Source: Laccaria trichodermophora (Eukaryota; Basidiomycota; Agaricomycetes; Agaricales; Hydnangiaceae). Taken from it: DNA of 64,000 bases. The stretch is taken from NCBI GenBank assembly GCA_018417955.1, contig JACTVC010000034.1, positions 372,001 through 436,000 of the forward strand. The letters run 5' to 3'. How positions within the stretch are numbered: position 1 is the stretch's first letter; every line of letters starts with the position of its first letter. Both the position numbers and the translations under genes were made by a program. Shown one piece after another: positions 1 through 10,437 of this stretch. Below the pieces are notes generated by a model. The model was not told the DNA's origin, made no database searches, and saw only the letters and a program-made list of their open reading frames with translations.

Positions 1-1254
1 GATCGTTTGTACTGTTGACGAAGGCATTACGATATTATGACTGAAGATGATTGTAAGATGTAAGAAAAGATATTGAGGAGATTTATACACGCCTTAGTAT
101 AGGATTGGAGAATGGATATAGTACGCTTGGCCGGTGGCAGAATGAACCATGATCGTAGTTTTGTTTTGCGTTGGTAAAGGGAAAGATCGATATATGCGCA
201 ATCGGTTGGGCGTTTACAATGACATCGAAACGGATTTTGGAGGTTTATAGGCGGAGCATGGTGGTCATGAGGCAAGGGGGAATCATCGGCCCGAAAATAA
301 TAATATTTCTTTCGCACCCAACACGTGTTGCAACACCCTCCCTGCACCCGTTCCCAAAACCGCTTGCACAAGCGGCCGAAGCTTTCATCCTGAGGGTGAG
401 AGTCGAACTGACAAGAGGAAATTTTTTACAGGTTGCATGGTCGAACCTGCGTCGAACTTTGGCCATTCAAGTTTTCGGATCCAAATTCGTTCATTCATTC
501 TCCGGGAACTCGCTGTATCTTCGGACTACACATCATATAGTGAGTGGGGCCCCACTGATCTCTCGCGTTTTCTAACAATATCCTAGGACGATAGACGCAA
601 GATCAACTTAGCTGCTCACTGGACGGACGGAAGCCCTCGACCGCGTACTACGTACGGTAAAGTTTAAACGTCATTCTCCTTATCCCCGTCCTCATTCCGT
701 CTGAAATGTGCTAGTCCATCATTCCTCCCCATCTATCGATGATTTGCTGACTCGTGTCAACACGCGTATAGTTCTTCTTCACGTGTTTGCCCGACGAGGA
801 CACGAAAACTTCAAGCCAGGCGATGTGGAGAGCGTTCAGGGCAACGACGACGCTGCGTGAATGGTACGTAAACTGTCTTTTTAATACCAAGTGCAAGGGA
901 ATGACGGTCAATCCAGACAATTCGACTCTTTATGCAACACTCACTCCATTTCAACGACGTCGCGCCGGACAGACCAACGGGGGATGGTGACGACGGTTTG
1001 GTGAGGGATGGCGAGCAGGGCGATGACGTAGATTTCAGAGGATGGGACGATACGTCGCCAAGAGCTGTCTGGATATCGTGTAAGTCATCTACAAATCTAT
1101 AATCATTGATTCCAGTCACGTACCTCGCCACGCAAGTCACCACCACCCACTAGAATTCAAGAAATGACTGTTACGCCCACAAAATGATGTAGAGAAACCG
1201 CTCACGTTCGTCTGGAACGACGCTGATTCAGGGTCTGGACAGGGAGCACCCCTA
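1..1254. other. Left-edge stretch without a supported gene
   Basis: No protein family is recognised here. Several ORFs of 60-130 codons overlap on both strands and none has a coherent set of splice sites. On the plus strand, 787-1080 reads as charged, acidic sequence (a run with GDGDDGLVRDGEQGDDVDF), followed by a possible GTAAGT donor near 1080. This could be an upstream exon of the cysteine-rich gene that follows, but no join could be proved. Confidence 0.4.
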
Positions 1255-1276
1255 GTGCAGGACGGGGAGGGAGTAT

Positions 1277-2650
1277 GTGGGCGTAGAATTTATTTCGTCA
1301 TCGTCAAAGGTGAGAGTGGAGGATATGGCACCCAGAGGAAAGTCAGCCGCCGTGGAGGTTATAAAGCTGAAAGAAGGGGTTCTATTGCAGGCCCATCGAC
1401 TCCATCATCATCAACGTCCCCTTCAATTCAGCCCTTTGAAGGAACTGGGGCCATCGCGAGCTCTTCTTCCCGGCGTGCACGCGCACCTTCCCTCTCAGCC
1501 TCATCGCCCCGACCCATCCTCATTCTCCCCAACACAACCAAGACAAGACACCCATGTCAAAGTGTCAGCCTCCGCGCGGGACCTTCGTCTCGGCTTGACG
1601 ATGACACCTACACCACTAGTAACACCCACAACGCGGCCGGCTACGCGATTTTGGGCACAAAATAAGTCGCCTGAGCACGAACCTTCGCATCACCGTGATT
1701 TTTTCACTGCGAGTGGGCGGTGTTCGAGGTGTCGAGAGGTTATGAAGAGTCCTCGATCTTCGGTATGTTTCCTCTTTTGTTCTTCTCTTCTTCACACTGA
1801 TTTCATTCACTCACAGGCAAATGAACCCTTCTCCCCCCGACTCCTCCACCTCCCTTGCGCATCCTGCAACAAAAACCATTGCAGAGGATGCTTCAAACCC
1901 ACGCGATGTCCACCCACCTTCTCTGGCGGCCAGTTATGCCCAGTGCGGACCTGCTGCTCTGCCATCTGCGTCATTGCCTTATTTGAAGTGCTGTGCAGCT
2001 TCGATAAGGAATACGCGGGGTTCGTTGCGAATTCGCCAACAAGGGAGTTTATCAGCGTTATGATTGCGCGTACGGATAAGAGGACGAGGGCGTTTGAGGG
2101 GGTGTTGGTGGGTACGTTGAGGAACGTATCGAGTTGGCTCGTTCAAGCTGCTTCCCTTTCCTCTGCGTCTGAATTTGAGTCGTCTTCTGGATCTGGGATA
2201 CATCCTTCCATACCACGACTATTCTCGGTCTCTTACCTCCCGTCGGTGATGTACGCCTTCCTATCCCGCACACTTGGCGCAGAGCGCGATTGGGTCGTAC
2301 ATAGCGAGGTATACGTTGCCTTGATGGATGTCATCAAGCACCTCGCATCCAGTTCGAGCGGTGGGGTTTCTGGCGTGGTGAAGGAGCCTGTGAGGAGGGT
2401 TGAGGAGAGCTGTGGTGTGCAGGCGTGGATGTGGGATTGGGGTGAGGTTGTTTGGGTTCGTGGTACGGAGGAAGGGGATGGGGAAGGGGAAGGAAGGAGT
2501 TTGGGAGATGTGGTGAAGAGGTTGGAGAGGCATCGGCAGGGATTGGAGAGGTATGGGAATAAGTTCAAGTTTGCGGCTATGGCGGAGAAGATTGAGATGC
2601 TTTGTGAGGGGATTTCGTATTTGTTGTTTCAGCAGCTTGTTGGGGGGTGA
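1277..2650 (+). CDS. Cysteine-rich ubiquitin-pathway-like protein (BIRC6/UBE2O-type fragment?)
   Basis: The reading frame is open for 457 codons. It contains a likely 54-nt in-frame intron (1763-1816, GTATGT...CACAG), leaving about 438 residues. A cysteine-rich stretch about 70-100 residues after the intron (CASCNKNHCRGCFKP, then CPPTF...LCPVRTCC) looks like a zinc-binding RING/IBR-type module. After it comes a helical region with SYLPSVMYAFLSRTL and WVVHSEVYVALMDVIKHLAS, which resembles the middle part of large fungal BIRC6/UBE2O-like E2 enzymes. The catalytic UBC domain of those enzymes is not present before the stop, so this is either a separate short family member or a truncated copy. The N-terminus is uncertain: serine-rich sequence that looks genuine switches between frames around 1545, 1605 and 1660, as though small compensating indels had accumulated. 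The function is inferred from the cysteine pattern and remembered family layout only. Confidence 0.42.
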   Translation: MGVEFISSSSKVRVEDMAPRGKSAAVEVIKLKEGVLLQAHRLHHHQRPLQFSPLKELGPSRALLPGVHAHLPSQPHRPDPSSFSPTQPRQDTHVKVSASARDLRLGLTMTPTPLVTPTTRPATRFWAQNKSPEHEPSHHRDFFTASGRCSRCREVMKSPRSSVCFLFCSSLLHTDFIHSQANEPFSPRLLHLPCASCNKNHCRGCFKPTRCPPTFSGGQLCPVRTCCSAICVIALFEVLCSFDKEYAGFVANSPTREFISVMIARTDKRTRAFEGVLVGTLRNVSSWLVQAASLSSASEFESSSGSGIHPSIPRLFSVSYLPSVMYAFLSRTLGAERDWVVHSEVYVALMDVIKHLASSSSGGVSGVVKEPVRRVEESCGVQAWMWDWGEVVWVRGTEEGDGEGEGRSLGDVVKRLERHRQGLERYGNKFKFAAMAEKIEMLCEGISYLLFQQLVGG

Positions 2651-3193
2651 TTGAGGGTGTTGGATTGGGTGTGGTTGGGTGGAGGTTATCATTATTGCAC
2701 ATGCTCCTGGGTGGTCTCTGCTGGGCAGGAGATCTACCGATGACCCCTCGCAAGGCTTTTTCCTTTTTTTTCTATTTTTTTCTTTTCTTCGGAGTTTGGT
2801 TGCATATACATAGACGTCCAAGGACATTCATTCACTTACACTACGTGTATACTTTCTTGTTCAATTTTTTACACACCTACATTCGATGGAATATATTTGG
2901 TTTAGGCAAACTAGTACATACAGAGGTAAGCATGTAGTACATAGTGAACCTTCAGATTTTCAAGAGCCAGCGCTAGCCAGCGTTCTGGGCCGTGGTCTAA
3001 TGAGCGCTTCGATCCTTCCTACCGTGTATCCTGTCTGCATGTCACCCGCTTACAACTGCTTCGAGCTAGCCTCGAGCTAGCCTCGAGCTAGCCTTGAGGC
3101 TCGGCGCTTCTCCATAATCTGGAGCAACATCCAGTGAGGCTAGGCTCCTTACCTCCATCCATTCCCTCACAGTTACCCACTTCCCTTTTCTCC
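2651..3193. other. Intergenic with T-rich tract and 11-bp microrepeat
   Basis: No gene is seen. A T-rich tract at about 2758-2790 follows the upstream gene. An 11-bp unit (CTCGAGCTAGC) is repeated three times at about 3059-3091. The DUF2235 gene starts just downstream. Confidence 0.5.
3059..3092. repeat. 11-bp tandem repeat, three copies
   Basis: The unit CTCGAGCTAGC is repeated head to tail three times (first base diverged in copy one), followed by a decayed fourth unit. It lies about 100 bp upstream of the start codon of the DUF2235-WD40 gene. Each unit contains two overlapping palindromes, CTCGAG and GCTAGC. Confidence 0.8.
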
Positions 3194-6100
3194 ATGCCAG
3201 ATGATCATGTACCCTCTGTTACAGGCGAGAAATGTAAGTACTATCTTGTTAACGTTGGCATCTGAATCTGTCCTTTGATGAACCACCCTGACTTTCTTTG
3301 ATAAGCGACTGCCAGTGCCGGTCTTGTCACTCCCTCGAACGCAGAAATCAAGCTATGTCAGCATAAGATCGGTGGTAGGAACCTCATCGTTTGCATCGAC
3401 GGTACCGCAAATCAGTTCGGAGAGAAGGTATGCGTTTGCGAGGCTGACTCGCGGCACCACTTGCTGACGTTCTTCAAAGAATACAAATGTTATAGAATTG
3501 TACAACCGCATCTTAAAGGAGGTCGAGGACAACCAGAAAACTTGGTACAACAGTGGTATCGGGACGTACGCCCAGCCATCTTGGAAATCGTTCAAATTCT
3601 ACCGACAGGTCCTCTCTCATAAGGTCGATTTGGCGATCGCATGGTGCGCCGAGTGGACACTGCACATACTCTTGGTTTTTTAAAACTCTTTCCTTGCTCA
3701 GGAATTTTGAACGAACAGTGTTGGGTGCGTATCGCTGGTTGTCGGACAATTATGAGCGTGGGGACTGTATATTTCTTTTCGGTGCGTTAGAACAATATAT
3801 CACTCGTGTGTCTGTCGATACTGAGGGATCTACAGGGTTTTCTCGTGGCGCATTCCAAGTCCGCGTACTCTCGGCAATGATTGACAAGGTGTGCTATGTT
3901 CTGAGAGCATTAACAGTCCCAGTTGACGTCCCCGGAAAATCCAGGTCGGCCTGATCCATAAGGGAAATGAGATGCAGATCCCATTGTGCGCTCAAATTAT
4001 TTTATACCTTATTATTCGTTGATCAATTATCTACAGTGCATACGAGCTATATGCAGACCCGAAAAGTGATGATAAGGAATCAAGTTCAGTGACTCAACCT
4101 GGATCGTCGAAGTCAGGGGACCTCAAAACCAGCGCCGCCGAACGTTTCAAGCTGACCTTCTCAAACGAGGTACAGGTGCATTTCATTGGTGTCTGGTATG
4201 TAATACGTACTCTGCCTTTATGGAACCCTGTGCGCTTACGATAAGAGTTTCAGGGATACTGTCTCGTCCATCGGAATTGCACGCGGAAAGAAGATGCTCC
4301 CTCGGACAGTCGACGGGATGAAACACGTCTGCTTCTTCCGTCATGCACTGGCGCTCGACGAGCGACGGGTCAAGTTCTTGCCCGAGTATGCTTATGGAGG
4401 TTCGGCCAGTGGTGCAAAACCTGACGACAAGAACCCTTCAAGTCTTGACCATGAATCCTCGGAAAAGTGCGATAATCCATCCACGAAGAATGAGGGCGCA
4501 ACTACCAAAGATATATCCCCAAGTGATAGGGCTGACCGCTCGCAGGGCATGAACAAGCTACATCCACAAACCCTGGAAGTCTGGTTTGCGGGAACGCACT
4601 CAGATATGTAAGTACATTTACCTGTTCACCTGAGGGTTCGAATTTGTCATGTCTTTACATTTAGAGGAGGCGGAAATGTGGAGAACCGCGGGATGGATCG
4701 TAGTAGACCTCCTCTGAGGTGGATGGTGCTTGAAGCCAGGGCGCTCGGTCTTCGCACAAAACCATTCGAGCGTGAGCTCTCTCGTCACGAGCAGATCAAT
4801 GTTATCGAATCTTTGATGGGGGTCTGGTGGGCGCTTGAGGTTCTGCCCTTGTATAGATTGACATACACGAGGCGTGACAACGGAAAGAAGACGACTCATA
4901 AGTAAATGTTCTCCAACTGCGAGGCAATGCCTCAACTAACTGTTTTGTTAGGCCTCATCTCGGGTCAAGCCGCAAAATACACGCCAATCAGAAGATCCAT
5001 GGTTCTCTCTTGCTGGCCGGTAAATTGAAGAGCGAGTACACTCCAAAAGCACGTTCTTTGGATGACGATCCATCATTCTGGGGCACAGCGCGTAAGGAGG
5101 GGCTGGGCGATTGGCTGGAATTAGATTTGGACGACGCTGTGCGCGCCCATGTGGAGAATTTCATCACCGAGAATGATAGTACTGTGTGGCAGATTTTGCG
5201 CCAAATCGCAACTTGGGGGGGTAAACTTGCTCTGTACCTCAGAATTTTCCGTAGCTCACATATGTCCACATTTAGCGGATGGACGACAAACACTGTACGA
5301 TCAAGTCATTGCCGAGCTGAAGAACCCTGCTCTCAAGCCTGAAATCACCTTTCAACTCCTGAACAACACGGTAAACATCCTGGGGGGTGTTCATCGAGCC
5401 GATTTAAAACTAAGTCTGCCGATTGAAATCTGTCCTCTCCTAGCAGACCTTCGACGTAGTAACGAAAAACACTACCAGGAGACAGCACAAGAGTTTGTGG
5501 AGAAGTTTACAGATCGTAAGTGAAAGCTAACACTCTCCTCTCTCCGTAGCTCACATATGACCACATTTAGCGGATGGACGACAAGCACTGTACGATCAAG
5601 TCATTGCCGAGCTGAAGAAACCTGCTCTCAAGCCTGAGATCACTTTTCAACTGCTGAACATGTTAAACATCCTGGGGGGTGTTCATCGAGCCCATTTAAA
5701 ACTAAGTCTGTCGATTGAAATTTGTCCTCACGTAGCAGACCTTCGGCGTAGTAACGAAAAACGCTACCAGGAGACAGCACAAGAGTTTGTGGAGAAGTTT
5801 ACGGATTGTAAGTGAAAGCTAACACTCTCCTCTCTCCGTAGCTCACATATGACCACATTTAGCGGATGGACGACAAGCACTGTACGATCAAGTCATTGCC
5901 GAGCTGAAGAAACCTGCTCTCAAGCCTGAGATCACTTTTCAACTGCTGAACATGTTAAACATCCTGGGGGGTGTTCATCGAGCCCATTTAAAACTAAGTC
6001 TGCCGATTGAAATTTGTCCTCACGTAGCAGACCTTCGGCGTAGTAACGAAAAACGCTACCAGGAGACAGCACAACAGTTTCTGGAGCAGTTTACGGATCG

Positions 6101-8375
6101 TAAGTGAAAGCTAACATTCTTCTTTTTCCGTACCTCATATATGGCCACATTTAGCGGATGGACGACAAGCACTGTACGATCAAGTCATTGCCGAGCTGAA
6201 GAAACCCGCTCTCGAGCCTGGGATCGCGTTTCAACTCCTGGACAACACGGTAATCATCCTGGGGGGTGTTCATCGAGCCGATTTGAAACTAAGTCTGCCG
6301 ATTGAAATCTGCCCTCTCTTAGTAGACTTTCATCGTAGTAACGAAAAACGCTACCAGGAGACAGCACAACAGTTTGTGGAACGGCTTACGGATCGTAGTA
6401 AGCGAAAGCTAACATTCTTCGTTTTCCGTAGCTCACATATGGCCACATTTAGCGGATGGACGACAGGCAGTGTACGATCAAGTCATTGCCGAGCTGAAGA
6501 AACCTGCTCTCAAGCCTAAGATCACTTTTCGACTGCTGAACATCATGTTAAACATCCTGGGGGGTGTTCATCGAGCCCATTTAAAACTAAGTCTGCCGAT
6601 TGAAATTTGCCCTCACGTAGCAGACCTTCGGCGTAGTAACAAAAAACGCTACCAGGAGGCAGCACAACAGTTTCTGGAGAAGTTTACGGATCGTAAGTGA
6701 AAGCTAACATTCTTCTTTTTCCGTACCTCATATATGGCCACATTTAGCGGATGGACGACAAGCACTGTACGATCAAGCCATTGCCGAGCTGAAGAAACCC
6801 GCTCTCGAGCCTGGGATCGTGTTTCAACTCCTGTACAACACGGTGTTCATCCTGGGGGGTGTTCATCGAGCCAATTTAAAACTAACTCTGCCGATTGAAA
6901 TCTGTCCTCACATAGCAGACCTTCGGCGTAGTAACGAAAAACGCTACCAGGAGACAACGCACCAGTTTATGGAGCAGTTTACGAATCGTAAGTGAAAGCC
7001 AACATTCTTCTTTTTCCGTACCTCATATATGGCCACATTTAGCGGATGGACGACAAGCACTGTACGATCAAGTCATTGCCGAGCTGAAGAAACCCGCTCT
7101 CGAGCCTGGGATCGTGTTTCAACTCCTGGACAACACGGTAATCATCCTGGGGGGTGTTCATCGAGCCGATTTAGAACTAAGTCGGTCGATTGAAATATGT
7201 CCTCTCGTAGCAGACCTTCGACACAGTCGCGAAAAACACTACAAGGAGACAGCACAACAATTTGTGGAGAAGTTCACGGATCGTAAGTGAAAGCTAACAT
7301 TCTTCTTTTGTGAAGGACTGAACCCATTGCTTCTACCCCAGCTTCCGTCTTCGTATTGAGTGGACACAGAGATTGGGTCATGTCTGTCGCGTTCTCGCCT
7401 GACGGCAGGCGCGTAGTCTCGGGGTCGTCCGACAACACAATTTGGATCTGGGATGCAGAGACGGGGAAGCCAGTGGGAGAGCCATCCCAAGGACACAGAA
7501 GTCGGATCACGTCCGTCGCATTCTCACCTGATAGCAGGCGCGTAGTCTCGGGCTCGCTTGACATGACAATTCGGATCTGGGATGCAGAGACGGGGAAGCC
7601 AGTGGGAGAGCCATTCGAAGGACACACAAGTTTCATCCTGTCCGTCGCATTCTCGCCTGAGGGCAAACACGTAGTCTCGGGCTTGGCTGACAAGACAATT
7701 CGGATGTGGGATGCAGAGACGGGGAAGCCAGTGGGAGAGCCATTCCAAGGACACACAAATGTTATTAATTCTGTCACATTCTCACCTGACGGCAAGCGCG
7801 TAGTCTCGGGCTCGTGCGACGAGACAATTCGGATCTGGGATGCAGAGACGGGGAAGCCAGTGGGAGAGCCATTCCAAGGACACACAAATGAAATTAATTC
7901 TGTCGCATTCTCGCCTGACGGGAAGCGTGTAGTCTCGGGGTCGGACGACAAGACAATTCGGATCTGGGATGCAGAGATGGGGAAGCCAGTGGGAGAGCCA
8001 TTCCAAGGACACACAAGTTTGGTCCTGTCCGTCGCATTCTCGCCTAAGGGCAAACACGTAGTCTCGGGCTCGGCTGACAATACAATTCGGATGTGGGATG
8101 CAGAGACGGGGAAGCCAGTGGGAGAGCCATTCCGAGGACACACAAATTGGATCAGGTCTGTCGCATTCTCGCCTGATGAGAGGCGCGTAGCCTCGGGCTC
8201 GAAAGATGAGACAATTCGGATCTGGGATGCAGAGACGAGGATACCAGTGGGACATCTATTCCGAGGACCCACAGATCCGATCCCGTCTGTTGCATCATCT
8301 GACAGCAGGCCCGTACCCTCGGGCTCGGGCAACAACACAGTTAGGGTCCACTGGGAGGACGCAGAAGCGGAGTAG
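3194..8375 (+). CDS. DUF2235 alpha/beta-hydrolase fused to 80-aa repeats and WD40 propeller
   Basis: This is a predicted 1408-residue protein in 18 exons: 3194-3233, 3306-3427, 3480-3643, 3702-3781, 3836-3888, 3945-3985, 4037-4195, 4254-4607, 4665-4901, 4952-5220, seven repeat exons (5276-7282) and 7342-8375. The exon sum is 4227 nt, divisible by three. Residues about 38-475 are a DUF2235 domain (the Tle1-like, lipase-fold family): opening CIDGT, nucleophile elbow GFSRGA (Ser138), WDTVSSIG (Asp221) and THSDIGGG (His335), a complete Ser-Asp-His triad. Residues 507-1064 are seven 79-80-residue repeats, each in one exon. Residues 1065-1408 are seven WD40 repeats plus a degenerate eighth. The layout is enzyme, spacer repeats, then sensor-like propeller, with no NTPase domain. 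The substrate is unknown; bacterial relatives of the hydrolase are phospholipase effectors. A role in non-self recognition or cell death is inference by analogy with HET/NLR proteins. Confidence 0.9.
5276..7341 (+). repeat. Seven tandem exon+intron repeats (about 295 bp each)
   Basis: The units start at 5276, 5571, 5863, 6155, 6453, 6748 and 7043, a period of 292-298 bp. Each holds one 237- or 240-nt exon and one intron of about 55 nt, running from GTAAGTGAAAGC (GTAGTAAGCG in unit four) to CACATTTAG. Unspliced reading hits a stop at the donor (ccg/cgt-aag-tga), so splicing is required. All boundaries are phase 1, so any number of units keeps the frame. The encoded unit runs from DGRQALYDQVIAELKKP to QFVEKFTD and looks helical. 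I do not recognise it as a named domain. The high identity of introns as well as exons points to recent duplication or gene conversion. Confidence 0.93.
7356..8370 (+). repeat. WD40 array with near-identical 129-bp units
   Basis: Seven complete 43-residue WD40 units and one decayed unit lie inside the last exon of the DUF2235 gene. The scaffold of each unit is almost constant (SVAFSPDG, VVSGS, TIRIWDAETGKPVGEPF). Differences cluster just after GH (TSF, TNV, TNE, TSL, TNW and so on) and between VVSGS and TI (SDN, LDM, ADK, CDE, DDK, ADN, KDE). Confidence 0.9.
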
Positions 8376-8695
8376 ATAGTGGAAAGGGTGGATGATTATA
8401 ACCGGATTTAAGATATCTACCAACACATGCCCTCATCTCCCTTAATATCTACTTTCCTCCCCCTTCGGTGACTTTCTCGTACAGATTTTATTGAGTTAAA
8501 AGCGGGGCACGTTCAATGAATGCGATTAATGGACTTTGGGGGGTATGTGCATTGAATTTATCAAAGCCCTACCGCCTACTTAGAAAGACCAACTAGTTTA
8601 TTACTAACTACTCCTAACCATTGATGCGCTCAGAGGCGTAGACAGGATTAACCTTTTAACACTTGTCGCTTGTCCATGCAAATTCACTGATACCA
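8376..8695. other. 3' flank of the DUF2235-WD40 gene
   Basis: No gene is seen. This interval probably carries the 3' UTR and terminator of the upstream gene. Confidence 0.5.
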
Positions 8696-8890
8696 CGGCG
8701 GTGGTTGTGCAGGTGGACAGGGGAGGAGAGTCGACGCGACGGCACCAAGGAACGTTGGTTTTTGAGAAAGTATCGCATTGTGTGGTGTTCAAAAAAACGT
8801 AAGGAGAACGAGATGGCCAAGCGACAGAAAAAAGGCATAGGGGTGGTTGACACGACACGGATTCAAGGTTGGAGGGGTTCATATAGAGTA
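8696..8890 (-). pseudogene. Relic of the 5' end and promoter of an alpha-carbonic anhydrase gene
   Basis: This stretch is clearly similar to 14995-15200, the signal-peptide region and upstream DNA of the intact carbonic anhydrase gene. Shared landmarks include GGAGGAGAGTCGACGCGACGG, the AACGTTGG segment and GGCCAAGCGACA. The signal-peptide reading frame is broken here by a small deletion, and no catalytic part follows. It is the left part of a segmental duplication whose right part continues at about 10025. Confidence 0.75.
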
Positions 8891-9099
8891 TATACATCAG
8901 CAAGATACCACATTGTTTGGCGGCGCTTGTGAGGGTTGGCGTGTTTGAGCCGCTTGCCAAACACAAAAAAATCGGCCAACCCTCTCAAGTTCAATCCCAA
9001 CGCAGGCCAAATTCTGACGAAAACCCCAATTCAGCCAAAACCTCAAATCAAGGTATTTACTACAAGCTAAAGGAGTTATTACAATGGTAGTGTTAGTCT

Positions 9100-9985
9100 T
9101 TAGAAGCAAATCTCGTGAGAATGATGATCTGCATATTTGTTAACGTAGTAAGATTCAAATGCATCAAGTGAATAAGAAAAGTGAAAGTCGAAGGGGAGAA
9201 CATCCCGCCCGAAAACAGGTAAAAGATGTGCACTACGGAGGAAAGTGTCCAGATGGAGAATGGAGACAATACGCTGACCATTTCGGTATGTCTCAGGTCG
9301 TACCTTCCACATCCCTGTTTCCAAATCGGGTGACGCGCCCACACGTTTGAACCAATCAACGAGCGCACACGGATACGTCTTCCCATCATACTCGAATGAA
9401 AAGAAAAGTTTCACGCGGACCACGCTCATCCCCTTCATGCCCGGCTTGTCTTGATCCTCAACAACTAATGCACAATCGCGCCGTGGGCCATGCTTGCGCC
9501 AAGATGGAGTGGACCGTATACGCTCAGTTCGCATGCCCCGGATGCCTGACTCGTCGCTTGGTGCATAGAAGGTGGCAACGGCAGAGTGGAAGACAGAGAC
9601 CCTGCCCGTTGGATATGGGCATTGCTGAATGGGTATGTCGGCTGATGAGGTGCCGTCGTCTGTGTGGAGTTGGTCATAGAGGAAACGTCGGGTAAGTTCA
9701 ACGAGTGGAGGGCAGCCAATGTGGTTGGCCAACTCAGCGAGGCGGCGTGGATAAGCTCGTACTAGAAAGTACAGATTAGTGACAGCAAAGTAGTAGAGAT
9801 CTAAAAAAAACTTACTTCGGGTTCTTGCCAATGTGACATTCCCAGTCACGTACTCGTCGATGATGCCAGTGTCCTCGTCATCGTCGCCGAGGGGTATGAT
9901 AGGTTTTGGAGGTGGCAAATGGGTAGGGGGAAGCATCCGACGCTCAACAAAATCCGCGCGTGCTCGAAGGAGCTTGTCCAGCCGC
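9100..9985 (-). mobile_element. Plavaka/CACTA-like transposase fragment
   Basis: Comparison with the paralogous segment at 15200-15230 indicates that the DNA between about 8890 and 10020 is extra here. It encodes only the C-terminal third typical of Plavaka proteins. No terminal inverted repeats were found at its edges. Confidence 0.65.
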
Positions 9986-10278
9986 TGATTGGTAAGTAGC
10001 ATCTGCCCAGAAAGAATTACCAGAGTGGCAATAGTAATGTAACCAATGGAAAATGCCAGGCAACACCAGGTCAAAAACGAAAAGTAGAATGGTATGGACA
10101 ATAGAAGATTTGAAAAGGTTGAAGCATGCTTCCCAACCAAAACGAAAAAGTTGTCGTTCAGGATTGGTTCAGGATGCCTACTAGAATGTGAATTGTGAGA
10201 TCGGACTTCAATTTTTAGCAGGTTTGAAGCGGAACCACTTCTATAACGTCGCACTAAGAGTCTGCTGGAGTCTGACAT
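9100..10278 (-). CDS. Host N-terminus fused to a Plavaka-type transposase C-terminus
   Basis: This ORF of 392 codons has a likely 54-nt intron (9762-9815, GTAAGT...TTTCTAG); splicing gives 374 residues. Residues 1-95 carry a hydrophobic segment (about 57-92, probable membrane helix) and match the decayed region at 15280-15750. From about residue 100 the sequence has the C-terminal signature common to Agaricomycete Plavaka (CACTA-related) proteins: RARADFVERRMLPP, LTRRFLYDQLH, SAVATFYAPSDESGIRGMR, KLFFSFEYDGKTYPCALV and the terminal FESYYVNKYADHHSHEI. The catalytic core of the transposase is absent, so it cannot move itself. It is divergently transcribed from the gene at 10438 with 159 bp between the starts. 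Whether the fusion is expressed is unknown. Confidence 0.7.
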   Translation of the reverse strand: MSDSSRLLVRRYRSGSASNLLKIEVRSHNSHSSRHPEPILNDNFFVLVGKHASTFSNLLLSIPFYFSFLTWCCLAFSIGYITIATLVILSGQMLLTNQRLDKLLRARADFVERRMLPPTHLPPPKPIIPLGDDDEDTGIIDEYVTGNVTLARTRSKFFLDLYYFAVTNLYFLVRAYPRRLAELANHIGCPPLVELTRRFLYDQLHTDDGTSSADIPIQQCPYPTGRVSVFHSAVATFYAPSDESGIRGMRTERIRSTPSWRKHGPRRDCALVVEDQDKPGMKGMSVVRVKLFFSFEYDGKTYPCALVDWFKRVGASPDLETGMWKVRPETYRNGQRIVSILHLDTFLRSAHLLPVFGRDVLPFDFHFSYSLDAFESYYVNKYADHHSHEICF

Positions 10279-10437
10279 TTATTCTCCGGAGTCCAAGTTG
10301 AAGTTGAGTCGAAGCTTGGTTGAAGCGCCCGAATTGAAGGTGGGTAAGTTGTCGACGAAGTGGTTGTTTACTTTGTCATATGCAGACAAACCTGCAACAA
10401 TAGTAAACAATACTCCTTTCGTTTACTCCGCTGTTCA

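Noticed and set aside
7274..8338. 354-codon ORF on the minus strand opposite the WD40 repeats
   Set aside because: It is the antisense shadow of the repeated WD40 units; all periodicity is explained by the plus strand.
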